Shown: piece by piece, positions 28,511-38,598 of the stretch
Position numbering within the stretch: the stretch's first letter is position 1
Layout of the letters: each line of letters begins with the position of its first letter
Assembly: GCA_011390635.1 (NCBI GenBank)
Contig: JAABSA010000017.1
Coordinates: 299-64,298, forward strand
DNA: 64,000 nt
Direction of reading: 5' to 3'
DNA from: Desulfotignum sp.
GTDB taxonomy: Bacteria > Desulfobacterota > Desulfobacteria > Desulfobacterales > Desulfobacteraceae
Notes under the pieces: generated by a model
Databases searched by the model: none
Told to the model about the DNA's origin: nothing
The model's input: only the letters and a program-made list of their open reading frames with translations
Translations under genes and position numbers: made by a program

Positions 28511-29959
28511 ATGACCGACCCGCTGCCGGCACCACAGACACCGGCATATGAAACACTGGAAAAACTGGACCACATGGCCCGGCAGATACTTGAACAGATC
28601 GGCATCCGGATTTTAAGCCGGCCGTTTCTTGCGCTGTTGTCTGAAAAAGGGCTGTCCGTCACAGAAGACCGGGTGGTTTTTTCGCCGGACCAGATCACCA
28701 CCCTGCTGGCACGGGCCCCTGAAAACTTTACCCTCTACGCTGTCAATCCTTCCCATGACATCACCATCGGCAGCGGCCCGTCCAGGCTGGCTGCAGGATA
28801 CGGGTGCGCGTCGGTCATGGACCCGGACGGCAACCTTCGGGGGGCGATTTTCCAGGACCATGTGGACCTGGTGAAACTGGTGCACACAAGTGAGCTGTTC
28901 CACATCAACGGCGGCATCCTGGCCCAGCCATCTGACGTGGACCCGGACTCCAGCCACCTGGCAATGATGTATGCGGCCCTGAAATATTCAGACAAATGCA
29001 TTTTCGGGATCCAGTGCAACCGGCAGCGGATGGAAGAGATCATGGCACTCGCAGCCATCCGGATAGGGGGCAAAGAGGCCCTGGTCCACACCCCCCGGGT
29101 GCTGACCATGATCAGCCCGGTCAGTCCGCTCCAGGCAGATCAAACCGGACTGGAGGCCCTGGATGTGGCAGGACAGTATCACCAGCCCGTGATTATTTCT
29201 CCGGGGGTGGCAGCCGGCACCACCGGCCCCATAGATCTTGCCGGCAATGTTGCCATGGCCGCGGCAGAGGCCCTGGGGCTTATCATGATCGCCCAGACCC
29301 TGCATCCGGGCACCCCGGTTGTTTTCGGTCTCCAGTGCTACGGGTCTGATATGAAAACAGGCAATATCTCCATCGGGTCCCCGGCCTATGCCCTCCAGGC
29401 AAAATACTGCGCAGCCCTGGCCCGGTATTATCATCTGCCCAGCAGGGCAGGGGGTGCGACCACTGATGCCCGAAACCTGTCTGCCCAGGCAGGGTATGAA
29501 AGCATGCTGTCCATGTTCACGGCCATGCAGAACCAGGTGAGCCTGATTGTGCACAGTGCCGGGATTCTGGACAGTTTTGCCGCCATCTCCTTTGAAAAAT
29601 TCATCATGGACCTGGAGATCATCCAGATGATCCGGTTTTACATGGATGACATGACAGTGGATGACACCACCTTGAACCTTGATCTGATTCGGTCGGTGGG
29701 GCCGGGGGGGCTGTTTTTGACCACCATGGACACCATGAAAAAATGCAGAACCCATTCCTGGAATCCCGCAGTGGCTCTGCGAGGCAATCTCATGAACATG
29801 TCGCCTGGTGAAAAATTTGTAAAAAATATCCAGGATACCCGGGAGCGGATGCTGGCACAATACCGGCAGCCGGAAATTGATCCGGCTGTATTGAAAAATA
29901 TGGATGATTTCATGCACCAAAAAGGGGTGGACCCTGATACCCTGCCGTTGTATTATTAA
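28511..29959 (+). CDS. MttB-family protein, second paralog
   Basis: [45 protein letters not shown]; same fold signature, divergent sequence. Confidence 0.85.
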   Translation: MTDPLPAPQTPAYETLEKLDHMARQILEQIGIRILSRPFLALLSEKGLSVTEDRVVFSPDQITTLLARAPENFTLYAVNPSHDITIGSGPSRLAAGYGCASVMDPDGNLRGAIFQDHVDLVKLVHTSELFHINGGILAQPSDVDPDSSHLAMMYAALKYSDKCIFGIQCNRQRMEEIMALAAIRIGGKEALVHTPRVLTMISPVSPLQADQTGLEALDVAGQYHQPVIISPGVAAGTTGPIDLAGNVAMAAAEALGLIMIAQTLHPGTPVVFGLQCYGSDMKTGNISIGSPAYALQAKYCAALARYYHLPSRAGGATTDARNLSAQAGYESMLSMFTAMQNQVSLIVHSAGILDSFAAISFEKFIMDLEIIQMIRFYMDDMTVDDTTLNLDLIRSVGPGGLFLTTMDTMKKCRTHSWNPAVALRGNLMNMSPGEKFVKNIQDTRERMLAQYRQPEIDPAVLKNMDDFMHQKGVDPDTLPLYY

Positions 29960-30066
29960 ATGATTACGTAAAATCTATCCGGAATATACTATATGTGGTG
30001 CAGATCGTTGGATATGAAGGAAATACTGCACCAAAACCTATGTATGACACCATTTGGAGGCTGATT

Positions 30067-31113
30067 ATGCAGGATACCATGAAAGCAATTGTCAAGGCAA
30101 AACCCGAGCCGGGATTGTGGCTTGCGGATGTGCCGGTACCAAAAATCAGGCATAATGAGGTGCTCATTAAAATTTTGCGTACCGCCATCTGCGGCACGGA
30201 TGTTCATATCTACAACTGGGACAGCTGGTCCCGAAAAACCATTCCCGTGCCCATGCACATCGGCCATGAATTTGTGGGCACCATTGAGCAGGTGGGGTCC
30301 CATGTGGCTGATTTTAAAAAAGGTGACCTGGTGTCCGGAGAAGGCCATCTGGTGTGCGGTCACTGCCGCAACTGTCTGGCCGGCCGCCGCCATCTGTGCA
30401 AGGACACCAAGGGGGTGGGGGTAAACCGCCCCGGAGCGTTTGCCCAATATCTGGCCATCCCGGTGACAAATGTCTGGTATTGTGAGCCGGACATCCCCCT
30501 GGAAACCCTGGCCTGCTTCGACCCCCTTGGCAACGCCACCCATACGGCACTTTCTTTTGACGTACTGGGAGAAGATGTGCTCATCACCGGAGCCGGCCCC
30601 ATTGGATGCATGGCTGCTGCCATTGCCAGGCACAGCGGTGCCCGGCATGTGGTGGTCACCGATATCAATTCCTTTCGTCTGGATCTGGCAAAAGGAGCGG
30701 GCGCCACCCTGGCACTGGATGTCACCCGGCAGTCGGTGGCTGATGCCCAGAAAGAACTGGGTATGAAAGAAGGATTTGACGTGGCCATGGAAATGTCCGG
30801 CAGCCCGGAGGCGTTACATACCATTTTACAAAACATGTGCCATGGCGGCAAAATTGCCATGCTGGGGATTATGCCTGACCAGACCGCGATTGACTGGAAT
30901 ACGGTGGTATTTAATATGTTGACCATCAAGGGCATTTATGGCAGGGAAATGTATGAAACCTGGTACAAGATGACATCCATGATCCAGACCGGCCTGGACA
31001 TCACCCCTTTGATTACCCACAGGTTTCCCTATACACAGTTTGAAGACGGGTTTGAGGTGATGCGCTCGGGCCGGTCCGGAAAAGTGATCCTTGACTGGAC
31101 CCGGACCCAATAA
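30067..31113 (+). CDS. tdh: L-threonine 3-dehydrogenase-like zinc alcohol dehydrogenase
   Basis: [50 protein letters not shown]. Confidence 0.93.
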   Translation: MQDTMKAIVKAKPEPGLWLADVPVPKIRHNEVLIKILRTAICGTDVHIYNWDSWSRKTIPVPMHIGHEFVGTIEQVGSHVADFKKGDLVSGEGHLVCGHCRNCLAGRRHLCKDTKGVGVNRPGAFAQYLAIPVTNVWYCEPDIPLETLACFDPLGNATHTALSFDVLGEDVLITGAGPIGCMAAAIARHSGARHVVVTDINSFRLDLAKGAGATLALDVTRQSVADAQKELGMKEGFDVAMEMSGSPEALHTILQNMCHGGKIAMLGIMPDQTAIDWNTVVFNMLTIKGIYGREMYETWYKMTSMIQTGLDITPLITHRFPYTQFEDGFEVMRSGRSGKVILDWTRTQ

Positions 31114-31146
31114 ATTCCGATAGGATGATAATTACCACACACGAAG

Positions 31147-31217
31147 ACCACGAAGGATGGCATATGAAAAAATTCCCATTATACCCTTCATGTGCCTTCT
31201 CATATTATCTTCGTGGT
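31147..31217. other. Inverted repeat between tdh and kbl-like gene
   Basis: ACCACGAAG (31147-31155) and CTTCGTGGT (31209-31217). Confidence 0.5.
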
Positions 31218-31287
31218 GCACCGATAAATGGGTACAAAAAAGAGGCATGACGTGTAAAAATCAGTAATGATATGGGAGAATTCACAG

Positions 31288-32511
31288 ATGGGTACAGACA
31301 AACTGGACAACAGCCTGGATATGGAACTTACGGCTCTCAAAGAAGAGGGCCGGGCAAAAGCATCGGAACGGATCATTCAGGGATATATGCCGCCCGAAGA
31401 CAGCCGGGGACCCCGGTACAGACTGGTGGGTTCCGGCCAGGCATTCATGCGGTTCAACTCCAATTCCTATCTCTCATTGTCCCACCACCCGGAACTGATT
31501 GCGGCTGCGGATCAAGCCACCCGGGAATTCGGGGTGGGGCCGGGGGCCGTACGCTTCATTGACGGCACCTTCATCCACCATGTGAGGCTGGAGGAACGTA
31601 TTGCCGGGTTTGTGGAAAAACCTGCTGCAAAAATTTTCAACTCCGCCTATACCGCCAATTGCGGTCTGGCCCTGTCCATTTCCAGCAAAAAGACCCACTG
31701 GATCGGAGACCAGCTCAACCACAACTCCATTATCAGAGCCATGCGCATCAGCAATGTCCCCAGTCAGAACAAGGGCATTTACAAGCACAATGACATGGCA
31801 GACCTCCAACGGTGCCTGGATGCGGTCAGTCTTGACATGGAGCGGGTGGTGGTGGTGTTCGACGGTATCTTCAGCATGCGCGGTGATTATGCCCCCATCA
31901 ATGACATTGTAGAAATCTGCAGGGCCTGCGAAGATCGGTTCACAGACGGGGTGATCACCGTGGTGGATGACTCCCACGGCATCGGCGCGTATGGTGATAC
32001 CGGCCGGGGCACCCCGGAATTTGCCGGGGCCTGGCCGGATGTGGTGGTGGGGACCTTCGGCAAAGCGTTCGGGGTGAACGGCGGGTTCATTGCCGGCAGC
32101 CGGACCCTGATTGAATCAGTGCGCCAGAAGGCAGATACCTATATCTATACCAATCCGTTAAGTGTGGCGGATTGTGCAGCAGCTGTCACAGCCATTGATA
32201 TCTGCGACAGCAGCCAGGGACGCAAATTGCTGGCCCACCTCAAAGAGCAGACAAACCGGTTCCGCAAGGGTCTTACCAAACTGGGTCTGGAATCTATTCC
32301 CGGCCCCCATCCGGTGGTACCCCTGATGGTCAGAGATACTGCTAAAACCCATGCACTGGTAAAATATCTGTATGACAACGGGGTGCTGGTGGTGGGACTG
32401 ACCTTCCCGGTGGTGCCCAAAGGCGATGAAACCATCCGGTTCCAGATCAATGCCTGTCATACGCCTGGTGATATTGATCAGGTGCTGGACCTGCTGGCTA
32501 AATTTGTCTGA
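31288..32511 (+). CDS. kbl: Glycine C-acetyltransferase (2-amino-3-ketobutyrate CoA ligase)-like alpha-oxoamine synthase
   Basis: FNSNSYLSLSHHPELI, VVDDSHGIGAYGDTGRG, VVGTFGKAFGVNGGFI. Confidence 0.87.
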   Translation: MGTDKLDNSLDMELTALKEEGRAKASERIIQGYMPPEDSRGPRYRLVGSGQAFMRFNSNSYLSLSHHPELIAAADQATREFGVGPGAVRFIDGTFIHHVRLEERIAGFVEKPAAKIFNSAYTANCGLALSISSKKTHWIGDQLNHNSIIRAMRISNVPSQNKGIYKHNDMADLQRCLDAVSLDMERVVVVFDGIFSMRGDYAPINDIVEICRACEDRFTDGVITVVDDSHGIGAYGDTGRGTPEFAGAWPDVVVGTFGKAFGVNGGFIAGSRTLIESVRQKADTYIYTNPLSVADCAAAVTAIDICDSSQGRKLLAHLKEQTNRFRKGLTKLGLESIPGPHPVVPLMVRDTAKTHALVKYLYDNGVLVVGLTFPVVPKGDETIRFQINACHTPGDIDQVLDLLAKFV

Positions 32512-32642
32512 AAAAAAATCCCCGGACCTTTTTTCCGAAGTCCTTGAATTTGGCGTACAATCAGTGTATTATAGAAAAATTGGCTTGGCCAGCACAAGGA
32601 TGACCGTGCATGATCCAAATGTTTTTACAAGGAGAAAAAGGA

Positions 32643-33194
32643 ATGGAGCCTGATAAATTCAGAGAGTCCAGACAGGAAATAAACCGCATGTGTAAAGGTG
32701 TTTATGCCCTGATTGATAAAAAAGCGCTGGAAGAATCCAAGGAAGGGTATGAAAAAATTCATGAACGTCTGGATGTTCTCAAACCCCAGGCAGAAGGGGA
32801 GATCCAGAAGCGGTCCGTCAAGAATCTGGGACTCAAGCTCAAAAACCTGTCGACCCTTATCCGCAAACTGAAACCCAAGGCAGGTGCCGCCCGAAAGGCC
32901 GGAAAACCAGGTGTCGTATGGGATGAAGAACGGCTGGCCCAGTTGGCCACGCCCTTTTTGGAAAAGATTTTTCAGAATATGGGAACAGATGAAGGTGCTG
33001 GTGTGTGTCTGGGTACTACAGGAAAAGGTATTCGCCCCAATTACCATATCCAGTTCAGTGATAACACCATAACACCTTTCAGCGGATCCAACCACAAACC
33101 CAGCCAGAAGCCGGATGCCGGCAAGACAAAAAATATTTCCGCTCCCTTTTCAAGGGAAGTGATTGAGAAAGTTCTGGTCCAAAAAAAGTCCTGA
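32643..33194 (+). CDS. Hypothetical protein
   Basis: Complete ORF, coiled-coil-like, SD upstream, terminator after. Confidence 0.65.
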   Translation: MEPDKFRESRQEINRMCKGVYALIDKKALEESKEGYEKIHERLDVLKPQAEGEIQKRSVKNLGLKLKNLSTLIRKLKPKAGAARKAGKPGVVWDEERLAQLATPFLEKIFQNMGTDEGAGVCLGTTGKGIRPNYHIQFSDNTITPFSGSNHKPSQKPDAGKTKNISAPFSREVIEKVLVQKKS

Positions 33195-33215
33195 ACCTGC
33201 AGGGCATATTTTCAT

Positions 33216-33248
33216 CCATGGTCCGGAAGAAACCGGATCATGGTTTTT
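33216..33248 (+). terminator. Rho-independent terminator
   Basis: CCATGGTCCGG-loop-CCGGATCATGG-TTTTT, one G-T wobble. Confidence 0.8.
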
Positions 33249-33684
33249 CCCCCAACTGTTTGATCATTTTGACCTGGTTCCTTAAGGTGGATGAACAGTC
33301 AATGTCCACGCAATCCATGACACACTGCATGATGTGCATACCCAGTCCGCCGGGTCTGATCTCATCAAGATCCCGGGGGGCAAGGTTGTCAGGCTCCCAT
33401 TGACAGCCGAAGTCTTCAATAATGATGATCAGTTCCGTGTGTGTGATTTCCCAGAAAATGTTGATCTGTCCATGGGGCTGCCCTTTGTAGCTGTGTTTGA
33501 TGCTGTTGGAACAAGCCTCGACCACCGCCAGCATAATATTTGCTGCCTGGGCATCATCCATTCCGGTGGCGGCTGAGATTTTTTTCACCATGCCCCGCAC
33601 CAGTTGCAGGTATTTCGGGTGGGACGGAATACTCAGGCCCAGGTGCGCAGGATTTGTGGCCATGGTGTCGTTCATGTGCTGCAA
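33238..33684 (-). CDS. Anti-sigma regulatory factor-like HATPase (RsbW/SpoIIAB-type)
   Basis: VVEACSNSIKHSY and GGLGMHIMQCVMD. Confidence 0.85.
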   Translation of the reverse strand: MQHMNDTMATNPAHLGLSIPSHPKYLQLVRGMVKKISAATGMDDAQAANIMLAVVEACSNSIKHSYKGQPHGQINIFWEITHTELIIIIEDFGCQWEPDNLAPRDLDEIRPGGLGMHIMQCVMDCVDIDCSSTLRNQVKMIKQLGEKP

Positions 33685-33913
33685 TGTCCCGGTTTTTTTG
33701 TATTAAAAATCATTTTATCCTGGGAAAAATTTGGATGTACATTTCATAATAATAAGGTCTGCAGTCATCCCGGCGTTGTTTGTCAATCTTACCACAACAT
33801 AAACAGTTGCGCCAGCTTCCGGTGGAGAAATCGCATGTAGCGCGATCACATCGGGTTGATCTTGCCTGCGGATTATCGTTGACACCCCAAAACCGGTAGG
33901 TTATTTATGCCCT

Positions 33914-34726
33914 ATGATACGCGTTGAAAACCTTGTAAAAACCTATGGTTCGACTGTGGCCTGCAACCGGTTGAACTGCCGGTTTGATGCCAAAAAAGTG
34001 ACCGTGATATTAGGGGGGAGCGGATCTGGAAAAACCACGCTCTTGCGGCAGATTACAGGACTGGAAAAGCCGGACAGCGGATCGGTATTTTTTGACGACA
34101 TGGATTTGACCCGGGCTTCCAAAAAAGACTTGTATAAAAAAAGAAAAAAAATGGGCATGCTGTTTCAGGGTTCTGCCCTGTTCAATTACCTGAATATTTT
34201 TGAAAATATAGCCTTTCCCCTTCGCGAACATACCAGGATCGCAGAAAATGTCATAAAAAACATTGTGACCATGAAGCTTGAAATGGTGGGATTGCGGGGG
34301 AACGAGCATCTGATGCCCTCCCAGCTGTCCGGGGGGATGATGAAACGGGTGGGGCTGGCCCGGGCTATTGTCATGGATCCCAAGGTGATCTTCTATGATG
34401 AGCCAACCTCCGGCCTGGATCCTATTTCCACCGGGGTGATCGGTAAGTTGATCAGGGATTTGAATGTCAAGCTGGACATCACCACGGTGGTGGTGTCCCA
34501 TGACATCGCCTCCAGTTTCAAGATTGCCGATAAAATCATTATTCTCTATTTCGGAGACATAATTGCCCAGGGAACAGTGGACCAGATTAAAAACAGCACA
34601 GATGAACGGGTCCAGCAATTTATCACAGGTTCCCCGGAAGGGCCTATTCCTTTTACCCGAACAGATACCAATTACGTTGAAGCGCTTTTGGCAGACACTG
34701 ACAAATCCATGGAAAAAATGTCATGA
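33914..34726 (+). CDS. mlaF: MlaF-like phospholipid transport ATPase
   Basis: GGSGSGKTTLLRQITG, LSGGMMKRVGLARAI, DEPTSGLDPI; followed by MlaE/D/B/C homologs. Confidence 0.93.
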   Translation: MIRVENLVKTYGSTVACNRLNCRFDAKKVTVILGGSGSGKTTLLRQITGLEKPDSGSVFFDDMDLTRASKKDLYKKRKKMGMLFQGSALFNYLNIFENIAFPLREHTRIAENVIKNIVTMKLEMVGLRGNEHLMPSQLSGGMMKRVGLARAIVMDPKVIFYDEPTSGLDPISTGVIGKLIRDLNVKLDITTVVVSHDIASSFKIADKIIILYFGDIIAQGTVDQIKNSTDERVQQFITGSPEGPIPFTRTDTNYVEALLADTDKSMEKMS

Positions 34727-35496
34727 ACCTTGATATTGCAGCATCCATTGGCCAGGCTACGATAGCCCGGGTGCAGGTTATCGGCAGAAGCGGCGTGTTT
34801 TTGTTTTTTGCGTTTTTCCTGGCGTTTCGACCGCCATACCGGATTTTTCGGCTGATCAAGGAAATTGAATTTGTCGGATCCAAATCATTTTTGATTGTAT
34901 TTGTCACCGCTTTGTTCACCGGAATGGTGCTGGGGCTGCAGGGATATCATACACTGACCCAGTTCGGGGCCCAGGCCCTTTTGGGGTCTGCCGTAGCCCT
35001 TTCCATTATCCGGGAGTTGGGACCTGTGCTGTGTGCGCTTATGGTAACCGGAAGAGCAGGCTCCGCCATTGCCGCAGAAATCGGCATCATGAGAATCACC
35101 GACCAGTTTCCGGCCCTGGAAATGATGGCCATTGATCCTGTTAAATATGTGATCAGCCCCAAAATTCTGGCCGGTATCATTTCTCTACCCCTGTTGACGG
35201 CCTTTTTTGATGTGGTGGGCATCATGGGTGGGTATCTGGTGGGGGTCCAGCTTCTCGGGGTCAACCAGGGAGCGTATTTCGGGAAAATGATCACAGCTGT
35301 CACCTTTGCAGATATCTATGGCGGTATGATTAAATCCTTGTGTTTCGGCCTGTTGATTACCTGGATTTCATGCTTTATGGGATTTTGTGCCAAACCCACC
35401 ACCGAAGGGGTGAGCCGTGCCACTACCCGGGCGGTGGTGGTGAGCTCCGTGTCCATTCTGGTGGTGGATTATATCTTGACATCTTTATTGCTATAG
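34723..35496 (+). CDS. mlaE: MlaE-like permease
   Basis: VTALFTGMVLGLQGYHTL; IIRELGPVLCALMVTGRAGSAIAAEIG. Confidence 0.95.
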   Translation: MNLDIAASIGQATIARVQVIGRSGVFLFFAFFLAFRPPYRIFRLIKEIEFVGSKSFLIVFVTALFTGMVLGLQGYHTLTQFGAQALLGSAVALSIIRELGPVLCALMVTGRAGSAIAAEIGIMRITDQFPALEMMAIDPVKYVISPKILAGIISLPLLTAFFDVVGIMGGYLVGVQLLGVNQGAYFGKMITAVTFADIYGGMIKSLCFGLLITWISCFMGFCAKPTTEGVSRATTRAVVVSSVSILVVDYILTSLLL

Positions 35497-35511
35497 GATG
35501 TAATATCGATC

Positions 35512-35949
35512 ATGTACGGCAGAAAAACAGAAATTTCGGTGGGGGTGCTCATGGTCCTGGGAATGGGTTGTCTGGTGTATCTTTCCATTAACCTGGGCGG
35601 GGTGAATCTGTTCGGGTCTGACACCTATACCATTAAGGCCTCATTCCGATCCGTGGAAGGACTTGAACCGGGTGCCACCGTTGAAATAGCCGGAGTGCCC
35701 GTAGGAAAGGTCAAGCAGATCCGCCTGGAGGAAAACGACGCCCTGGTGGAAATGGAAATTCAAAATACCACCCAAATTTCCGATGATACCATTGCATCGG
35801 TTCGAACCAAGGGAATTATTGGTGACAAGTTCATTAAATTGTCGCCTGGCTGGTCTGAGGAACACCTCAGTGAAAATGATGTTCTCATGGATACGGAATC
35901 CGCCATCAGTATAGAAGAACTGATCAATAAATACCTGTTTGATCAATAA
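35512..35949 (+). CDS. mlaD: MlaD-like MCE domain protein
   Basis: KTEISVGVLMVLGMGCLVYLS; FRSVEGLEPGATVEIAGVPVGKV. Confidence 0.94.
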   Translation: MYGRKTEISVGVLMVLGMGCLVYLSINLGGVNLFGSDTYTIKASFRSVEGLEPGATVEIAGVPVGKVKQIRLEENDALVEMEIQNTTQISDDTIASVRTKGIIGDKFIKLSPGWSEEHLSENDVLMDTESAISIEELINKYLFDQ

Positions 35950-35971
35950 AACCAATTGCGACAAACAGCAT

Positions 35972-36358
35972 ATGACATACGGAAAATCTGCCATGGGATT
36001 TCACATAGAAAGCGTTGAAAAGAAAAATGCCGCCATGATCCGGGTGGCGGGAGATGTGGACATGTATACCTCTCCGAGCCTGCGGGATGCCCTGGTTCCG
36101 TTTTTTAAAAAAAATGTAATGGCAGTTGTGGTGGACCTTTCCCGTGTTTCCTTCATGGACAGCTCGGGCATAGCCACCCTGGTGGAAGGGTTGCAGTGGA
36201 GTAGAAAACAAGACAGGCAGTTCATTCTGGCCGGTCTTGGCGATACGGTATCCAATGCCCTTTCTTTGACCAAACTGGACAATGTGTTCACCATCCATAA
36301 AAATGCAGAACAGGTCTTTGCATCCATAACCCGGGAAAACCAAGGAAAGAAAACATGA
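35972..36358 (+). CDS. STAS-domain protein (MlaB/anti-anti-sigma-like)
   Basis: DLSRVSFMDSSGIATLVEG STAS motif. Confidence 0.88.
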   Translation: MTYGKSAMGFHIESVEKKNAAMIRVAGDVDMYTSPSLRDALVPFFKKNVMAVVVDLSRVSFMDSSGIATLVEGLQWSRKQDRQFILAGLGDTVSNALSLTKLDNVFTIHKNAEQVFASITRENQGKKT

Positions 36359-36963
36359 GATATCACCTGATTGCCAAAACCATTTTAGTGACCTTTTTTT
36401 TGCTGCTGTCTGCTGCAGGGAATGTCTGGGCATCCCCTGCTCAGGATCAGCTCAAAGCCGGCATTGATACCATCATACATATTTTGAAAGATGATACCCT
36501 TAGAGGAGAAGCCAATACCGAAGGTCGCAGGAAGGCGCTCAGACAGGTGTTCTTTGAGCGGTTTGATTTTGAAAAGACATCCCAGCTCAGCCTGGGCAGG
36601 CACTGGCGGGACAGAACACCCACGGAACGTAAGACATTTGTTGATTTGTTCTCCCGGCTTCTGGAAAATAATTATGTGTCAAAAATTGAATCCTACACCG
36701 ATGAACAGGTGACGTATGTCAAAGAACAGATCAGAGACAAAAAAGCCCAGATCGATACCATCATCATCACCGATACCATAGAAATTCCCATCGATTACAG
36801 GATGTACCAGACCGATACCGGTCAATGGCTGGTGTATGATCTGGTGATTGAGGGTGTCAGCCTGGTGGCAAACTACCGGGCACAGTTCACCCGGATGCTG
36901 GAATCCGATTCCTTTGCATCGCTGCTCAAACAATTGGAGGAGAAAACAACCCCGGACTCCTGA
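36355..36963 (+). CDS. mlaC: MlaC-like ABC transporter auxiliary protein
   Basis: Signal peptide; FFERFDFEKTSQLSLGRHWRDRTPTERKTFVDLFSRLLENNY. Confidence 0.93.
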   Translation: MRYHLIAKTILVTFFLLLSAAGNVWASPAQDQLKAGIDTIIHILKDDTLRGEANTEGRRKALRQVFFERFDFEKTSQLSLGRHWRDRTPTERKTFVDLFSRLLENNYVSKIESYTDEQVTYVKEQIRDKKAQIDTIIITDTIEIPIDYRMYQTDTGQWLVYDLVIEGVSLVANYRAQFTRMLESDSFASLLKQLEEKTTPDS

Positions 36964-37096
36964 ACCTATGGGCCCGGCAGTGTCAGGGCCATTCCATGTA
37001 CCCGAATCCTGTTCGATTGACCGAAACCCGCCCCCCTGTAGTTGCCGTGTGCAATATGTCTGGTGTCACATTTACTTGCACCGGTCACCATAATGG

Positions 37097-37140
37097 TTTG
37101 CTAACCATTTTCTAATTATTTGCTCATCATTTGGTAAACA
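37097..37140 (+). promoter_or_regulatory. Pho box: four contiguous 11-bp PhoB half-sites upstream of pstC
   Basis: TTTGCTAACCA/TTTTCTAATTA/TTTGCTCATCA/TTTGGTAAACA, exact 11-nt phasing, followed by TATAAAA at 37147. Confidence 0.8.
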
Positions 37141-37206
37141 AATCCTTATAAAAGATCTGTATCTTCACATTCAGTTCAGTGAATAATTTTTTTTGTAAGG
37201 GATACC

Positions 37207-38598
37207 ATGTCTTCTTCCAATTTACTTCTTGTGCTGTTGATGCTCACTGTCAGCGGATATTTTCTGGGCCGCAGGCGTGCTGTCGCCGTTGCTGTTGCCG
37301 GCGGCCGAAATCAGCAGATACTGCATTCCCGGCCCACCTACTATGGGGCTTTGGCAGCACTGTGGTGCGCGTTTCCCGCCCTGGTCATTTTTTCCTTCTG
37401 GCACCTCTTTGAATCCAGTGTGATCACCCAGCTTGTGATCGCCGGACTGCCCCCTGACATGCAGGCCATGCCCGCAGATCGGCTGGGTCTTGTGATCAAT
37501 GATATCAAAAACCTTGTAGGCGCAAATATTGTCCCCCAAAAAATTCATCCCGCCATCCAGTCAGCAGCCGACCATTATACACAGCTTACGGCCATCAGCC
37601 ATGCCACTTTGGCAGTGATCGCCACCGCCATTGCCATTGCCGGTATTCTGTGGGTGCAAAAGATCATTTCTCCGGAACTGCGGGCCCGCAACCATGTGGA
37701 AACAATGATAAAATACATGCTTGTGGCCTGCTCCACCATCGCTATATTCACCACCATCGGCATTGTTCTGTCGGTTTTGTATGAAGCCATCCGGTTTTTC
37801 AAGATTGTTCCCTTGCATGAATTTGTGTTTGGTCTGAAATGGAGTCCCCAGATGGCCATCCGTGCTGATCAGGTGGGCTCTTCTGGTGCATTCGGCGCCG
37901 TTCCGGTGTTCATGGGCACCATGCTCATATCAGCCATTGCCATGTGTGTGGCGGTTCCCATCGGTCTGATGTCCGCTATTTATCTGTCTGAGTATGCCGA
38001 CAAAAGATTCCGTGCAGTTGCCAAGCCGCTGCTGGAGATTCTGGCTGGTATCCCCACGGTGGTGTACGGATTTTTTGCTGCCCTGGTGGTGGCCCCCATG
38101 ATCCGTAATGCCGGGGTATCCATCGGTCTGGATGTGTCCTCTGAAAGTGCCCTGGCCGCAGGCCTGGTCATGGGCATCATGATCATTCCCTTTGTATCCT
38201 CTCTTTCCGATGACGTGATCAATGCCGTACCCCAGTCCCTGCGGGACGGTGCCCTGGGTCTGGGCTCCACCCACAGTGAAACCATCCGTCTGGTTGTTCT
38301 GCCTGCTGCATTGCCGGGAATTGTAGGCGGCGTGCTGCTGGCGGTTTCCCGGGCCATCGGTGAAACCATGATCGTGGTAATGGCGGCAGGTCTGGCGGCC
38401 AATCTGACGGTAAATCCCCTGAACACCGTCACCACAGTGACGGTCCAGATTGTCACCCTGCTGGTGGGTGACCAGGAATTTGACAGCCCCAAGACCCTTG
38501 CAGCCTTTGCCCTGGGCCTGATGCTGTTTGTCATTACCCTTATCCTGAATGTCATCGCCCTGGTGGTGGTGCGCAAATACAGGGAGCAATATGAATAA
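37207..38598 (+). CDS. pstC: Phosphate ABC transporter permease PstC
   Basis: FGAVPVFMGTMLISAIAMCVAVPIGLMSAIYLSEYA; PLLEILAGIPTVVYGFFA. Confidence 0.93.
   Translation: MSSSNLLLVLLMLTVSGYFLGRRRAVAVAVAGGRNQQILHSRPTYYGALAALWCAFPALVIFSFWHLFESSVITQLVIAGLPPDMQAMPADRLGLVINDIKNLVGANIVPQKIHPAIQSAADHYTQLTAISHATLAVIATAIAIAGILWVQKIISPELRARNHVETMIKYMLVACSTIAIFTTIGIVLSVLYEAIRFFKIVPLHEFVFGLKWSPQMAIRADQVGSSGAFGAVPVFMGTMLISAIAMCVAVPIGLMSAIYLSEYADKRFRAVAKPLLEILAGIPTVVYGFFAALVVAPMIRNAGVSIGLDVSSESALAAGLVMGIMIIPFVSSLSDDVINAVPQSLRDGALGLGSTHSETIRLVVLPAALPGIVGGVLLAVSRAIGETMIVVMAAGLAANLTVNPLNTVTTVTVQIVTLLVGDQEFDSPKTLAAFALGLMLFVITLILNVIALVVVRKYREQYE

Noticed and set aside
26873-29959. Pyrrolysine (in-frame TAG) in the MttB-family genes
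   Set aside because: Both ORFs are continuous without internal TAG, fitting non-Pyl members.
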